NCBI RefSeq assembly: GCF_900101265.1
Contig: NZ_FMZS01000006.1
Location: 372,001 to 436,000 of the forward strand
DNA from: Massilia sp. PDC64
GTDB lineage: Bacteria; Pseudomonadota; Gammaproteobacteria; Burkholderiales; Burkholderiaceae_D
DNA length: 64,000 bases
Direction: 5' to 3'
Numbering within the stretch: position 1 is the first letter of the stretch; each line of letters opens with the position of its first letter. Below, in pieces: positions 44,524-52,776 of this stretch. A model generated the notes under the pieces. That model made no database searches. It was not told the DNA's origin and saw only the letters and a program-made list of their open reading frames with translations. The position numbers and the translations under genes were made by a program.

Positions 44524-46554
44524 ATGAAACGCATTCTGTGCAGCGCCCTTATCCTGGGCGTATTTGCAGGCCAGGCCTACGCGGCCGGTGCCGATACTGC
44601 CCCTTCCGGCGTCGACAAGGCCGCCGTCGATCCGGCCGTCCGCCCGCAGGACGATTTCTTCCGTTATTCGCAGGGCAAGTGGCTGCACGACGTCGACATT
44701 CCGGCCGACCGCGCCAGCTGGGGCGCATTCAACGTGGCCCAGGAAAACGTCGAGACCCAGATCCGCACGCTGATCGAGCAGGCCGCGCAGGACAAGACGG
44801 CAAAGCCGGGCTCGAACGCGCAAAAGATGGGAGATTATTACGCCAGCTACATCGACCGCGCCCGCCGCGACGCGCTGGGCTTCGCCCCGTTGAAAGGAGA
44901 ACTGGCGCGCATCGCGGCGCTGAAGGACAAGCGCCGGCTGGCCGCACTGGCTGCGCACTTCGATACCATCGGCGCGGGCAGTCCGCTGTCGATGTCGGTC
45001 CAGCAGGACGCCCGGCAGTCGACGCGCTACCTCGTCGTGATCTCCCAGTCCGGCCTCGGCATGCCGAACCGCGACTACTACCTGCAGGACGACGCGAAGC
45101 TGGCGGACACGCGCGCGAAATACCAGGCGCACGTGGAAAAACTGCTGGCGCTGGCCGGCCAGCCGGATGCGTCAGGCCAGGCCGCGCGCATCGTCGCGCT
45201 GGAAACGGCGATCGCGCAGGCGCAATGGAGCGCCGTCGAGAACCGCGATCCGGTGAAAACGTACAACAAGCTGACGGTCGCGCAATTGAAGGCGCTGGCG
45301 CCCGGCTTCGACTGGGCCGCATGGCTGAAGGCCCAGGACATCGCGGGCAAGGCCGACGCCGTCAACGTCGAGCAGCCGACCTATCTGCAGAAGCTCGACG
45401 GCATCGTCGCCGCGACGCCCGTCGACACGTGGAAGTCGTACTTCACGTTCCGCCTGCTGAGCGCGTACGCGCCTTACCTGTCGCAGCCGTTCGTCGACGA
45501 GAGCTTTGCGTTCCGCGGCATGGTGCTGTCCGGCGCGAAGGTCAACCGCCCGACGGAGAAGCTGGCCATCGCGCAGATCAACCGCGACCTGGGCGAAGTC
45601 GTGGGCAAGGTCTATGTGGAGCACTATTTCCCTGCCGAGCGCAAGCGCCAGGTCGAGGAGATGGTCCACAACTTCTTGCTCGCCTACAAGGACAGCATCG
45701 AGACGCTGGACTGGATGACGCCGGACACGAAGAAGCAGGCGCAGGCCAAGCTGGCGAAGATCGCCGTCAAGGTGGGCTATCCGGACAAGTGGCGCGATTA
45801 TTCGTCGCTGGCCGTGAAGCGCACGGACCTCGTCGGCAACGTGATGCGTTCGCGCGAGTTCGCGCACCGCTACGCCGTCGCCAAGCTGGGCAAGCCGGTC
45901 GACCGCGCCGAATGGCACATGACGCCGCAGACCGTGAACGCCTACTACAGCCCGGAGATGAACGAGGTCGTGTTCCCGGCCGCGCGCCTGCAGGCGCCGC
46001 TGTACGACGCGGATGCCGAACCGGCGATCAACTACGGCGCCGTCGGTATCTCGATCGGCCACGAGATCAGCCATGCGTTCGACGACCAGGGCGCCCAGTA
46101 CGACGGCGACGGCAACCTGCGCAACTGGTGGACGAAGGAAGACGGCGAGAAATTCGCCGCGAAGGGCAAGGTGCTCGTCGCGCAGTATGCCGGCTACAGC
46201 CCCGTCGAGGGCTATCACCTGAACGGCGAGCTGACGCTGGGCGAGAACATCGCCGACAACGCGGGCGCCATCATGGCCAGCCGCGCGTACCGGATCTCGC
46301 TGCACGGCAAGCCGGCGCCCGTGATCGACGGCTTCACGGCCGAGCAGCGCATCTTCATGGGCCTCGCGCAGGCGCGCCGCGGCAAGGCGCGCGATGCCGC
46401 GCTGATCGCGCAAGTGAAATCCGATCCGCACTCGCCGGCGGAATTCCGCGTCAACGGCAGCCTGCGCAACCACCCGGGCTTCTACGAAGCGTTCGACGTC
46501 AAGCCGGGCGACCGGATGTACCTGGCGCCGCAGGACCGCGTCGAGTTCTGGTAA
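44524..46554 (+). CDS. M13-family zinc metallopeptidase (neprilysin-like)
   Basis: A 676-residue exported peptidase. The signal peptide ends at YAAGA (about residue 20). The N-terminal M13 domain begins VRPQDDFFRYSQGKWL. The active site is HEISHAFDDQG, giving HExxH with the following Asp, and GENIADNAGA supplies the third zinc ligand. The invariant NAYYSPEMNEVVFPA is also present. The C-terminus ends in the family's VEFW. It degrades small peptides in the periplasm. ATG at 44524 was chosen for its signal peptide; an upstream in-frame ATG would overlap the divergent CAP gene. Confidence 0.95.
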   Translation: MKRILCSALILGVFAGQAYAAGADTAPSGVDKAAVDPAVRPQDDFFRYSQGKWLHDVDIPADRASWGAFNVAQENVETQIRTLIEQAAQDKTAKPGSNAQKMGDYYASYIDRARRDALGFAPLKGELARIAALKDKRRLAALAAHFDTIGAGSPLSMSVQQDARQSTRYLVVISQSGLGMPNRDYYLQDDAKLADTRAKYQAHVEKLLALAGQPDASGQAARIVALETAIAQAQWSAVENRDPVKTYNKLTVAQLKALAPGFDWAAWLKAQDIAGKADAVNVEQPTYLQKLDGIVAATPVDTWKSYFTFRLLSAYAPYLSQPFVDESFAFRGMVLSGAKVNRPTEKLAIAQINRDLGEVVGKVYVEHYFPAERKRQVEEMVHNFLLAYKDSIETLDWMTPDTKKQAQAKLAKIAVKVGYPDKWRDYSSLAVKRTDLVGNVMRSREFAHRYAVAKLGKPVDRAEWHMTPQTVNAYYSPEMNEVVFPAARLQAPLYDADAEPAINYGAVGISIGHEISHAFDDQGAQYDGDGNLRNWWTKEDGEKFAAKGKVLVAQYAGYSPVEGYHLNGELTLGENIADNAGAIMASRAYRISLHGKPAPVIDGFTAEQRIFMGLAQARRGKARDAALIAQVKSDPHSPAEFRVNGSLRNHPGFYEAFDVKPGDRMYLAPQDRVEFW

Positions 46555-46563
46555 CGCGTCCGG

Positions 46564-47007
46564 TCAGTGCCGCAACGCCGTCGCCGCGGCCATCACATCC
46601 GGCCGGTCGGGACGGAATGCGTGCTCGGCCGACGCCGTGTCGTACAGCGAGTCGACGCGGATGAACTTACCGTCGCGCATGGTGAACACGTGGACCCACT
46701 GGCTGTCGTAGCTGCGCCCGGTGGACCTGACCAGCCACATGGCTTCGCCGAGGACGACGACCTTGTCGTTTTCGGCGATCACGTCCTTGATGACGAAGCG
46801 TGTGGGCTGCATGGCCTTGAGCAGCTCCGAAAAGAAGCGCCCGACCTCCGCCTTGCCGTGGAAGCTGCCGGCGAAGGGCACGGCTTCGGCGTCCGGGGCG
46901 ATCCACGCGGCGTCGTCGTGGGCGTAGGCCAGCATGCCGGGAATGTCGCCGTTCTGGAACAGCCGGTAGCCTTCCATGACGAGCTGTTTGTTGCCTTGTG
47001 CGTCCAT
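46564..47007 (-). CDS. SnoaL-like/NTF2-fold protein
   Basis: A 147-residue cytoplasmic protein of the ketosteroid-isomerase fold. EGYRLFQNGDIPGMLAYAHD, GSFHGKAEVGRFFSELL, and SQWVHVFTMRDGKFIRVDSLYDTA match the pattern of SnoaL-like proteins. AGGAG lies 7 bases upstream of the ATG at 47007. Function is unknown; many relatives have no enzymatic role that has been shown. It converges on the M13 gene with 9 bases between stops. Confidence 0.85.
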   Translation of the reverse strand: MDAQGNKQLVMEGYRLFQNGDIPGMLAYAHDDAAWIAPDAEAVPFAGSFHGKAEVGRFFSELLKAMQPTRFVIKDVIAENDKVVVLGEAMWLVRSTGRSYDSQWVHVFTMRDGKFIRVDSLYDTASAEHAFRPDRPDVMAAATALRH

Positions 47008-47161
47008 GTCTCTTTCTCCTTGTGATTGTGGCGCGGCGCGAGGCCGCTTCATGCAGCCTAGACGTCCGGTGCGGGAAGTCAAGCATGAGTTGTGACTTTT
47101 GGTTTGCATGGGCGCGGCCGCTGGGCATTACAATCGGGACATCAACCAGAAGGAATAGCCC

Positions 47162-48322
47162 ATGCGTCTGATCTGCTTCGCCACCTTGTTCTCGCTGGCC
47201 TGCGTGCCGGCCGTCCACGCCCAGTCGTATGCGACCCAGTCGCAAGTGAAGATCGGCAGCGCGTCGCCGCTGTCCGGTCCCAGCGCGCACCAGGGCAAGG
47301 ACATCGAGAACGGCGCGCGCCTCGCGATCGACGACTTGAATGCGCAGGGCGCAACGATCGGCGGCAAGAAGGTCAAATGGGTGCTGCAGGCCGAGGACGA
47401 CGGCAGCGATCCGAAGCTCGGCACGGCCGTCGCGCAAAAGCTCGTCGACGGCGGCGTCGTGGCCGTCGTGGGCCACCTGAATTCCGGCACGACGGTGCCG
47501 GCCTCAAAGATCTACAACAGCGCCGGCATCCCGCAGATTTCTCCGGCCGCCACCACGCCGCTGTACACGCACCAGGGCTATAAAACGGCATTCCGCATCG
47601 TCGCCAACGACGACCTCGTGGGCCGCGTGCTGGCCGGCTACGCGATCAACACGCTGAAGGCGAAGAAGATCGCCATCATCGACGACCGCACCGCGTTCGG
47701 CCAGGGCCTCGCGGACCAGTTCGCGAAGGACGTCAAGCGCCTGAAGGGCGCGGAGATCGTCAGCCGCCAGTTCACCAACGACCGCGCGACGGATTTCAAT
47801 GCCATCCTCACGCAGATCCGTGCGCACAAGCCGGACGTGATCTTCTACGGCGGCATGGACGCGACGGCCGGCCCGATGCTCAAGCAGATGCAGGCGCTGG
47901 GCATCGCCGCGAAATTCGTGTCGGGCGACGGCGTGTGCTCGGAAAAGCTGCCGCAGCTGGCCGGCAGCGCGCTCGGCGACGACAAGGTGGTGTGCGTCGT
48001 GGCCGGCGGCGTCGACGCGCCGCTGGAGGCGGGCTTGGCGGCCTTCGCGGACCGCTATAAAAAACGCTACGGCATGGGCTTCCAGACGTATGCGCCGTAC
48101 GCGTACGACGCAACGATGACCTTCGCGGCGGCGATGCGCGCGGCCGGATCGTCCGACCCGGCGACCTTCCTGCCCGCGCTCGCGAAGATCAAATACCAGG
48201 GCATCACGGGCACCATCGCGTTCGACGCGAACGGCGACCTGCGCGACGCGGCCCTCACGCTCTACACCTACCGCAAGGGCCTGCTGACGAAGCTGCGTGT
48301 GGTGCGCGAGAGTGTCAACTAA
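47162..48322 (+). CDS. Branched-chain amino acid ABC transporter binding protein (LivJ-like)
   Basis: A 386-residue periplasmic binding protein. The signal peptide ends at VHAQS (~residue 20). VKIGSASPLSGPSAHQGKDIENGARLAIDD is cleanly LivJ-type, with GGVVAVVGHLNSGTT and ITGTIAFDANGDLRDA further on. It would bind leucine, isoleucine, valine or other amino acids. No permease or ATPase genes are next to it, so it must serve a transporter encoded elsewhere. The stop codon lies in the first of four tandem 11-base repeats. Confidence 0.93.
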   Translation: MRLICFATLFSLACVPAVHAQSYATQSQVKIGSASPLSGPSAHQGKDIENGARLAIDDLNAQGATIGGKKVKWVLQAEDDGSDPKLGTAVAQKLVDGGVVAVVGHLNSGTTVPASKIYNSAGIPQISPAATTPLYTHQGYKTAFRIVANDDLVGRVLAGYAINTLKAKKIAIIDDRTAFGQGLADQFAKDVKRLKGAEIVSRQFTNDRATDFNAILTQIRAHKPDVIFYGGMDATAGPMLKQMQALGIAAKFVSGDGVCSEKLPQLAGSALGDDKVVCVVAGGVDAPLEAGLAAFADRYKKRYGMGFQTYAPYAYDATMTFAAAMRAAGSSDPATFLPALAKIKYQGITGTIAFDANGDLRDAALTLYTYRKGLLTKLRVVRESVN

Positions 48323-48357
48323 GCGTCAACTAAGCGTCAACTAAGCGTCGACTAATC
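48314..48357. repeat. Tandem 11-base repeat across two stop codons
   Basis: GTCAACTAAGC is present three times in a row (48314-48346) and then once more as GTCGACTAATC. Each unit encodes the binding protein's last codons and stop in succession, and the fourth carries the stop of the convergent gene. It looks like slippage-type duplication. Confidence 0.85.
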
Positions 48358-48726
48358 CGTCACGACGTGCCAGACGTTCATCTTCTTGTCGCCTTCGCGG
48401 TCGCCCGCCTTCTTGTCCTTGATGAACGTGTACAGCGGCTTGCCCTGGTAGGCGAGCTGCTTGGTGCCGTCGTCGCGCACGACGGTGGAGTAAGGCGCGG
48501 ACAGGGGCGCGTCACCCGCCTTCACGGGCGGCCAGTTTTCCGCGCACGTGCCGTTGCAGGCACTCTTGCCGCTGCCGGCGACGTCCTTGTCGAACGTGTA
48601 GACCGTCATGCCCTGGGCGTCGACGAGGACGCCGTTCACCTTCTTGACGGGCGCCGGATCGGCGGCATGGGCGGACAGGGCGAAGAGGGCGGACAGACAG
48701 GCGATACCGAGGTTCACTGCTTTCAT
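48352..48726 (-). CDS. COG4315-type lipoprotein-repeat family protein
   Basis: A 124-residue exported protein (signal peptide, AHAAD near residue 22). It contains two copies of the short secreted repeat: VLVDAQGMTVYTFDKD...CNGTCAENWPPVKAG, and QLAYQGKPLYTFIKDKKAGD...NVWHVV. This family is widespread and uncharacterised, often found with haem and redox proteins. The ATG at 48726 has AAGGAG 6 bases upstream; a longer open extension was rejected. Its stop lies inside the tandem repeat shared with the binding protein gene. Confidence 0.88.
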   Translation of the reverse strand: MKAVNLGIACLSALFALSAHAADPAPVKKVNGVLVDAQGMTVYTFDKDVAGSGKSACNGTCAENWPPVKAGDAPLSAPYSTVVRDDGTKQLAYQGKPLYTFIKDKKAGDREGDKKMNVWHVVTD

Positions 48727-48822
48727 GGAAATCTCCTTGGAAGACATCGGTTGTCAGGACTGCCCGGTCATTCTAGACCAGGATGCCGGCTATAATGCCG
48801 CTCCTTCCCGAAGAGTGTGCCC

Positions 48823-49338
48823 ATGTCCCTCGACTGGTTCGCGCCGGCGCAATGCGTCGGCTACATCGCGTTCGTCCTCGGCGTCGCCTGCGCCATGCAA
48901 AAGGACGACCGCCGCTTCAAGCTGTTCATGGCCGGCGAATGCCTGGCCTACATCGTCCACTTCGCCCTGCTTGGCAACCTGACGCCCGTCGCCAGCACGA
49001 CCATGTCGCTGCTGCGCTCCGTGCTGGCGCTGTACACGCGTTCGGTGTGGGTGGCGGTCGGCGTCGTTGCGATGAACCTCGCCCTGGGCATGACGCTCGC
49101 CACGCGCATGACGGACTGGCTGCCGCTGGGCGCGTCGTGCATCGGCACGCTCGCGCTGTTCCTGTTGCGCGGCATCTCGATGCGCCTCGTGATGCTGTGC
49201 GGGACCTTCCTGTGGATCGCGAATAACGTCATCGCCGGCTCGATCGGCGGCACGGCGCTCGAGATCGTGATGGCGGTCGTGAACGGGACGACGATCTGGC
49301 GCATGGCGCGCGCGGCGCGGGTGGCGCAGGCGGCCTAG
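48823..49338 (+). CDS. YgjV-family inner membrane protein
   Basis: A 171-residue protein with about five membrane helices. The signature of the family is the start QCVGYIAFVLGVACAMQKDDRRFKLFM and the pattern of small helices after it. No function is known for YgjV. ATG at 48823 was chosen (AAGAG 8 bases before it); GTG at 48817 is the alternative. A TATAAT at 48791-48796 may be its -10, though no matching -35 is visible. Its stop overlaps the stop of the convergent gene in a CTAG. Confidence 0.85.
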   Translation: MSLDWFAPAQCVGYIAFVLGVACAMQKDDRRFKLFMAGECLAYIVHFALLGNLTPVASTTMSLLRSVLALYTRSVWVAVGVVAMNLALGMTLATRMTDWLPLGASCIGTLALFLLRGISMRLVMLCGTFLWIANNVIAGSIGGTALEIVMAVVNGTTIWRMARAARVAQAA

Positions 49339-51029
49339 GGGATATCGTTCGACTTGCTGCGCACGTCCGCGACCAGTGCGCGCAAGTGCCGGTTGTCCGG
49401 CTTCGTGAACGTCGCTTCCAGTTTGCGCAGTTCGCCCAGGGCTTCCTTGCGGTCGGCGCCGAAGTGCAGCGCGAGACGCAATCCCTGCCGGGCCAGGACC
49501 GCGTCGTCGTTGGCGCACCACACGGTGGCCAGGGCGCGCCACGCCGCGGCGTCGTCCGGCGCATTGCGCAGGGACGCGATGGCCGCACGCTCCGCGTTGC
49601 CCCGTTTTCCCCCTTTCGGGACGGGGTCGATCTTGTGCGCCAGCGCGTCGACGGTGGCCCAGTCGTCGCGGGCCGCCGCGACGAGGATAGGTTCGATGTT
49701 CGTGCCCTGGATCTTCTGGGCCTGGAACACGGCACCCCGGACCTCCGCCTCCGCCTGGTCCCGCGCTTCCTGCAGTTGCTGCGCCGCGCGCGCCTTCCGC
49801 TCGGCCAGCACGAGCTGCCATTTCTCTTCGCGCAGGTCATCCACGGCATGCGACTGCGCCGTCCAGAACAGGACGGTGGCGAGGCCGACCAGCGCGATGT
49901 CCGCCAAGCGGTTCGTGGGCCAGAGCCGCCAGGTGCGGCTGGTCGATGCGCCCCGGCCGGCCGCGCGCTCCGCCAGGCGTGCCGCCCGTGCGCGGCGCGA
50001 GCCGGACAGGATCAGCGCGGTGCGCACGCCGGTGAACATCCACGCCCCCGCGACAATGGCGGCCGTGGACCAGGACACGGCCGCCAGCGGACCGCCGTCC
50101 GGATCGGTCAGGATCCCGGCCAGGAACAACTGCACGCTCGCGGCCACGGCGGGCACGTAGCCCAGGTTCACGCTGCGCCTGCGTTTCTGGTCCTGGGGCA
50201 GGGGATCTGCCGCCTGCCGGCGCACGTCCGCGCCATCGAACCACACGTGGTAGGCCCTGGCCTCGTACTCGTACACGACGTGGCAGACGGGCAGCAGGAC
50301 CCGCGTCGCCGTACGTTCCGTGATGCGGGCGGTCCAGTGCCAGTCGCGTTGGCTGGTGCCTTGTCCGTGCGCCCTGACGTTGCGCTCGATGAGCGCATCG
50401 ACCCGCGTCCTGGCGCGCCGCGCGAACACGTCGTCGTCGCCGCCCTGGAACGCTTCCACGTGCAGGCCGCTCGTGAACGACGATTGATAGGCCCGCGTCC
50501 GGCCGAACACGGTGCCCGTCTCGACCAGTTCGGCCGCCTTGCCCGCGAGGCGCGCGCCCGCGTAGCCGGTGACGGTGAACTCGCCGGCATCGTTGCCGTT
50601 CGCGGGCACCCAGTCGGTCACGGTGCGGGTGCGCGTGACCGGCACGGTGCGCGTCTCGCCGTTCTCGGTGCGCGTTTCGTGTTCGGTGTAGTGCTCGTTG
50701 CGGTCGTAGCCGAACGAGGCCGTCCAGACGGCTTCGTAGCTGCCTTCGAACACGTAGACCGGGACGTAATAATTCTCGCGCCGGGTGATGACGGCCCGGT
50801 CGAGCAGGTCGTCGGGCGTGTAGGCACCGCTGGCCAGCAGCGTGTCGACGGCGCGCGTCACTTCGCGTTCGTTCACGGCCAGCGGCACGATCAGGCGGGG
50901 CGCGCCGTCTTCCTGTCCATCGTCCTCGCGGATCGGCGTGACGGTGTCGCAGTAATCGCATTTCAGGGCCTGGTCGGCGGCGGAATACGCCAGGCGCGCG
51001 CCGCAGCCGCGGCAGGTCGGTTCTTGCAT
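49335..51029 (-). CDS. Zinc-ribbon membrane protein (YdjG-like)
   Basis: A 564-residue protein. The N-terminus has a TFIIB-type zinc ribbon with CxxC pairs CRGCG and CDYCD (Cys6/9, Cys24/27). The middle is a long beta-type region with many paired charged residues. Two or three membrane segments lie at ~290-345 and ~380-395. The C-terminal ~170 residues are helical and charged, ending in an Arg/Asp-rich tail. It is immediately followed by an SPFH protein gene (6 bases). In Bacillus subtilis a zinc-ribbon protein (YdjG) and an SPFH protein (YdjI) act together at the membrane under stress. A similar complex is likely here, but that is an inference. Confidence 0.78.
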   Translation of the reverse strand: MQEPTCRGCGARLAYSAADQALKCDYCDTVTPIREDDGQEDGAPRLIVPLAVNEREVTRAVDTLLASGAYTPDDLLDRAVITRRENYYVPVYVFEGSYEAVWTASFGYDRNEHYTEHETRTENGETRTVPVTRTRTVTDWVPANGNDAGEFTVTGYAGARLAGKAAELVETGTVFGRTRAYQSSFTSGLHVEAFQGGDDDVFARRARTRVDALIERNVRAHGQGTSQRDWHWTARITERTATRVLLPVCHVVYEYEARAYHVWFDGADVRRQAADPLPQDQKRRRSVNLGYVPAVAASVQLFLAGILTDPDGGPLAAVSWSTAAIVAGAWMFTGVRTALILSGSRRARAARLAERAAGRGASTSRTWRLWPTNRLADIALVGLATVLFWTAQSHAVDDLREEKWQLVLAERKARAAQQLQEARDQAEAEVRGAVFQAQKIQGTNIEPILVAAARDDWATVDALAHKIDPVPKGGKRGNAERAAIASLRNAPDDAAAWRALATVWCANDDAVLARQGLRLALHFGADRKEALGELRKLEATFTKPDNRHLRALVADVRSKSNDIP

Positions 51030-51035
51030 GGCGGA

Positions 51036-52025
51036 TCAGCCGGCGAGGATGCGGCGCTTCTCGTTCTCGAATTCGGTGTCGCTGAGGATGCCTTGCGCGC
51101 GCAGTTCGCCGAGTTCCTTCAGCAGCCGGATCCGTTCGGCGGGCGACGTCGCCGGCGCGCCTTGCACCTGCTGGGCCGCCTGCGCGAACGCCTGGCCCAG
51201 CGCGGGCGCCAGGCCGAGTCCCACGCCCGCGCCCATCAGGGTGCCCGCGCCGCCTTCGTTGGAGGCGGCCGTCTCCAGCACGTCGAAGCGGCGCTGCTGC
51301 TGGTAGTCGAAGCCGACGATTCCCATCTCGGCACGCCGGGCCAGCGCGGACTTGAGCGTCTGCACGGCCGGGTCGTCTTCCGGCATATTGATCGAATGGA
51401 TGTTGAACTGGGTGAGCGCGATGCCGTATTCCGCGATCTCGGCGGCCAGCGATGCTTCCAGCGCGTTCGACAGGTCGTCGAGCCGCGGCGCGATCTCGAG
51501 CACGGACAGGCCACTGCCGAGGATGGCGTTGGCGATGTCGGTCTTGATGCGGGTCGTCAGCAGGCCGCGCAGGTAGTCGGACAGCGTGTCGGTATCGAAG
51601 CCGGGCAGGGTGCCGACGAGTTTGAGCAGGAAGCGTTTCGTATCGTCGACGCGGATGCCGTACTGGCCGAACGCACGCACCGGGACCATGATGCCGAATT
51701 TCGGATCCTGCAGCTGGATCGGGTCCGGCGTGCCCCAGCGGATATCGAGTCGCGTGAGTTTGTCGACGAACCAGACTTCGGCGCTGAACGGCGACGCGCC
51801 GCCGAACGGCAGGCCCATCAGCTCGCGCAGCAGGGGGATGTTTTCCGTGGACAGCGTATGGCGCCCGGCACCGAACGGCCCTTCGTACACGCCGCCGCGG
51901 ACGAGGAAGGCTTCCTGCGATTCGTTAACGATGAGCTGGGTCCAGGTGGAAAGTTCTTCCGACGGATATTTCCACGCGAGGACATCGGGACTGCCGTCCC
52001 ATTTGACCCGGTCGATGATGGCCAC
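51036..52025 (-). CDS. SPFH-domain protein (YdjI-like) with SHOCT tail
   Basis: A 329-residue protein. The SPFH core starts TQLIVNESQEAFLVRGGVYEGPF and continues to about residue 210, with GFDTDTLSDYLRG and EYGIALTQFNIHSINMPE. A Gly/Ala-rich linker (GGAGTLMGAGVGLGLAPALG) precedes a C-terminal SHOCT motif, IRLLKELGELRAQGILSDTEFENEKRRIL. Such proteins form large membrane-associated oligomers. It is the first gene of a two-gene unit with the zinc-ribbon protein, 6 bases apart. Its closest known role is YdjI of Bacillus. Confidence 0.92.
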   Translation of the reverse strand: MAIIDRVKWDGSPDVLAWKYPSEELSTWTQLIVNESQEAFLVRGGVYEGPFGAGRHTLSTENIPLLRELMGLPFGGASPFSAEVWFVDKLTRLDIRWGTPDPIQLQDPKFGIMVPVRAFGQYGIRVDDTKRFLLKLVGTLPGFDTDTLSDYLRGLLTTRIKTDIANAILGSGLSVLEIAPRLDDLSNALEASLAAEIAEYGIALTQFNIHSINMPEDDPAVQTLKSALARRAEMGIVGFDYQQQRRFDVLETAASNEGGAGTLMGAGVGLGLAPALGQAFAQAAQQVQGAPATSPAERIRLLKELGELRAQGILSDTEFENEKRRILAG

Positions 52026-52194
52026 GATCTTCCTTTCAAAGTGTCAGGAAGGATTGTAGCGCCAAATCATTGCATTATTGAAACTTTGTTGCACTGCTCG
52101 CCAGACCCGCACTCCGTGCATTAGCGTACGGACGCCCGTGCCCGCCTGCGGCATCCTGAACCCGTGATCAATCGCAAACGAAAGGAGTACGATC

Positions 52195-52272
52195 ATGGGC
52201 AAATATTTCCTGGCTTGGATCATGGGCGTACCGGCGATCGTGCTGGTCATCCTGTACCTGTTCTTCCACTGA
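52195..52272 (+). CDS. 25-residue single-pass membrane protein
   Basis: A very short gene supported by its signals. AAAGGAG lies 7 bases before the ATG, and a 12-bp stem terminator follows 24 bases after the stop. The protein starts MGKYFLAW, has a strongly hydrophobic stretch (IMGVPAIVLVILYLFF) over residues 9-24 and ends in His. It is the only gene in this gap and is on the opposite strand from its neighbours. Function unknown; the size and topology suggest a small regulator of a membrane complex or an envelope-stress peptide. No family was recognised. Confidence 0.65.
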   Translation: MGKYFLAWIMGVPAIVLVILYLFFH

Positions 52273-52296
52273 TCGTGGGAACCCGCCGCAACGAAT

Positions 52297-52328
52297 GACA
52301 ACGCCACCAGCCGGTGGCGTTGTCGTTT
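52297..52328. terminator. Bidirectional terminator
   Basis: A perfect 12-bp stem GACAACGCCACC/GGTGGCGTTGTC with a 4-base loop is followed by GTTT. It lies after the 25-residue gene and 6 bases past the ohr-like stop of the converging gene, so it can serve both. Confidence 0.75.
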
Positions 52329-52334
52329 CCGGGC

Positions 52335-52751
52335 TTACGCCACCGAAATGTTCACGTCGATATTCCCGCGCGACATCTTGGAGTACGGGCACGTCTGGTG
52401 CGCGGCGTGAACCAGGTCCAGCGCGACGTCGCGCGGCACGCCTGGCAGGCTCACACTGAGGCGCGCCTGCAGCGCATAGCCGTCGGTGCCCGTGCCGAGG
52501 TCGACTTCCGCATCGACGGCGGTGTCGGCCGGCAGGGCCACATGCCGGTCGCGCGCGGCGAGGCCCAGCGCGCCGATGAAGCAGGCCGACCAGCCCGCGG
52601 CGAACAGCTGTTCCGGGTTCGTGCCCTTGCCATGGCTGCCCGGCGGCGACAGCGTGATGTCGAGACGGCCGTCGTCGCTCCGTGCGCTGCCTTCGCGGCC
52701 GCCGGTGGTGCGGGTTTTGCCGGTGTAGAGAACCTTGTCGATCTTGCTCAT
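52335..52751 (-). CDS. Second Ohr-family peroxidase
   Basis: A 138-residue OsmC/Ohr protein. It retains both redox cysteines (FAAGWSACFIGA and HQTCPYSKMSRGN) and the KVLYTGKTRTTGGREG start of Ohr. AAAGGA lies 7 bases upstream of the ATG. Unlike the first copy there is no ohrR beside it; the gene upstream is a secreted hydrolase 25 bases away, so the two are probably one transcript. It likely detoxifies organic peroxides in a different condition from ohr. The two copies differ at many positions in the middle, which suggests old duplication or separate gain. Confidence 0.9.
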   Translation of the reverse strand: MSKIDKVLYTGKTRTTGGREGSARSDDGRLDITLSPPGSHGKGTNPEQLFAAGWSACFIGALGLAARDRHVALPADTAVDAEVDLGTGTDGYALQARLSVSLPGVPRDVALDLVHAAHQTCPYSKMSRGNIDVNISVA

Positions 52752-52776
52752 GATGTGTCCTTTCGTTGAACAGTGA

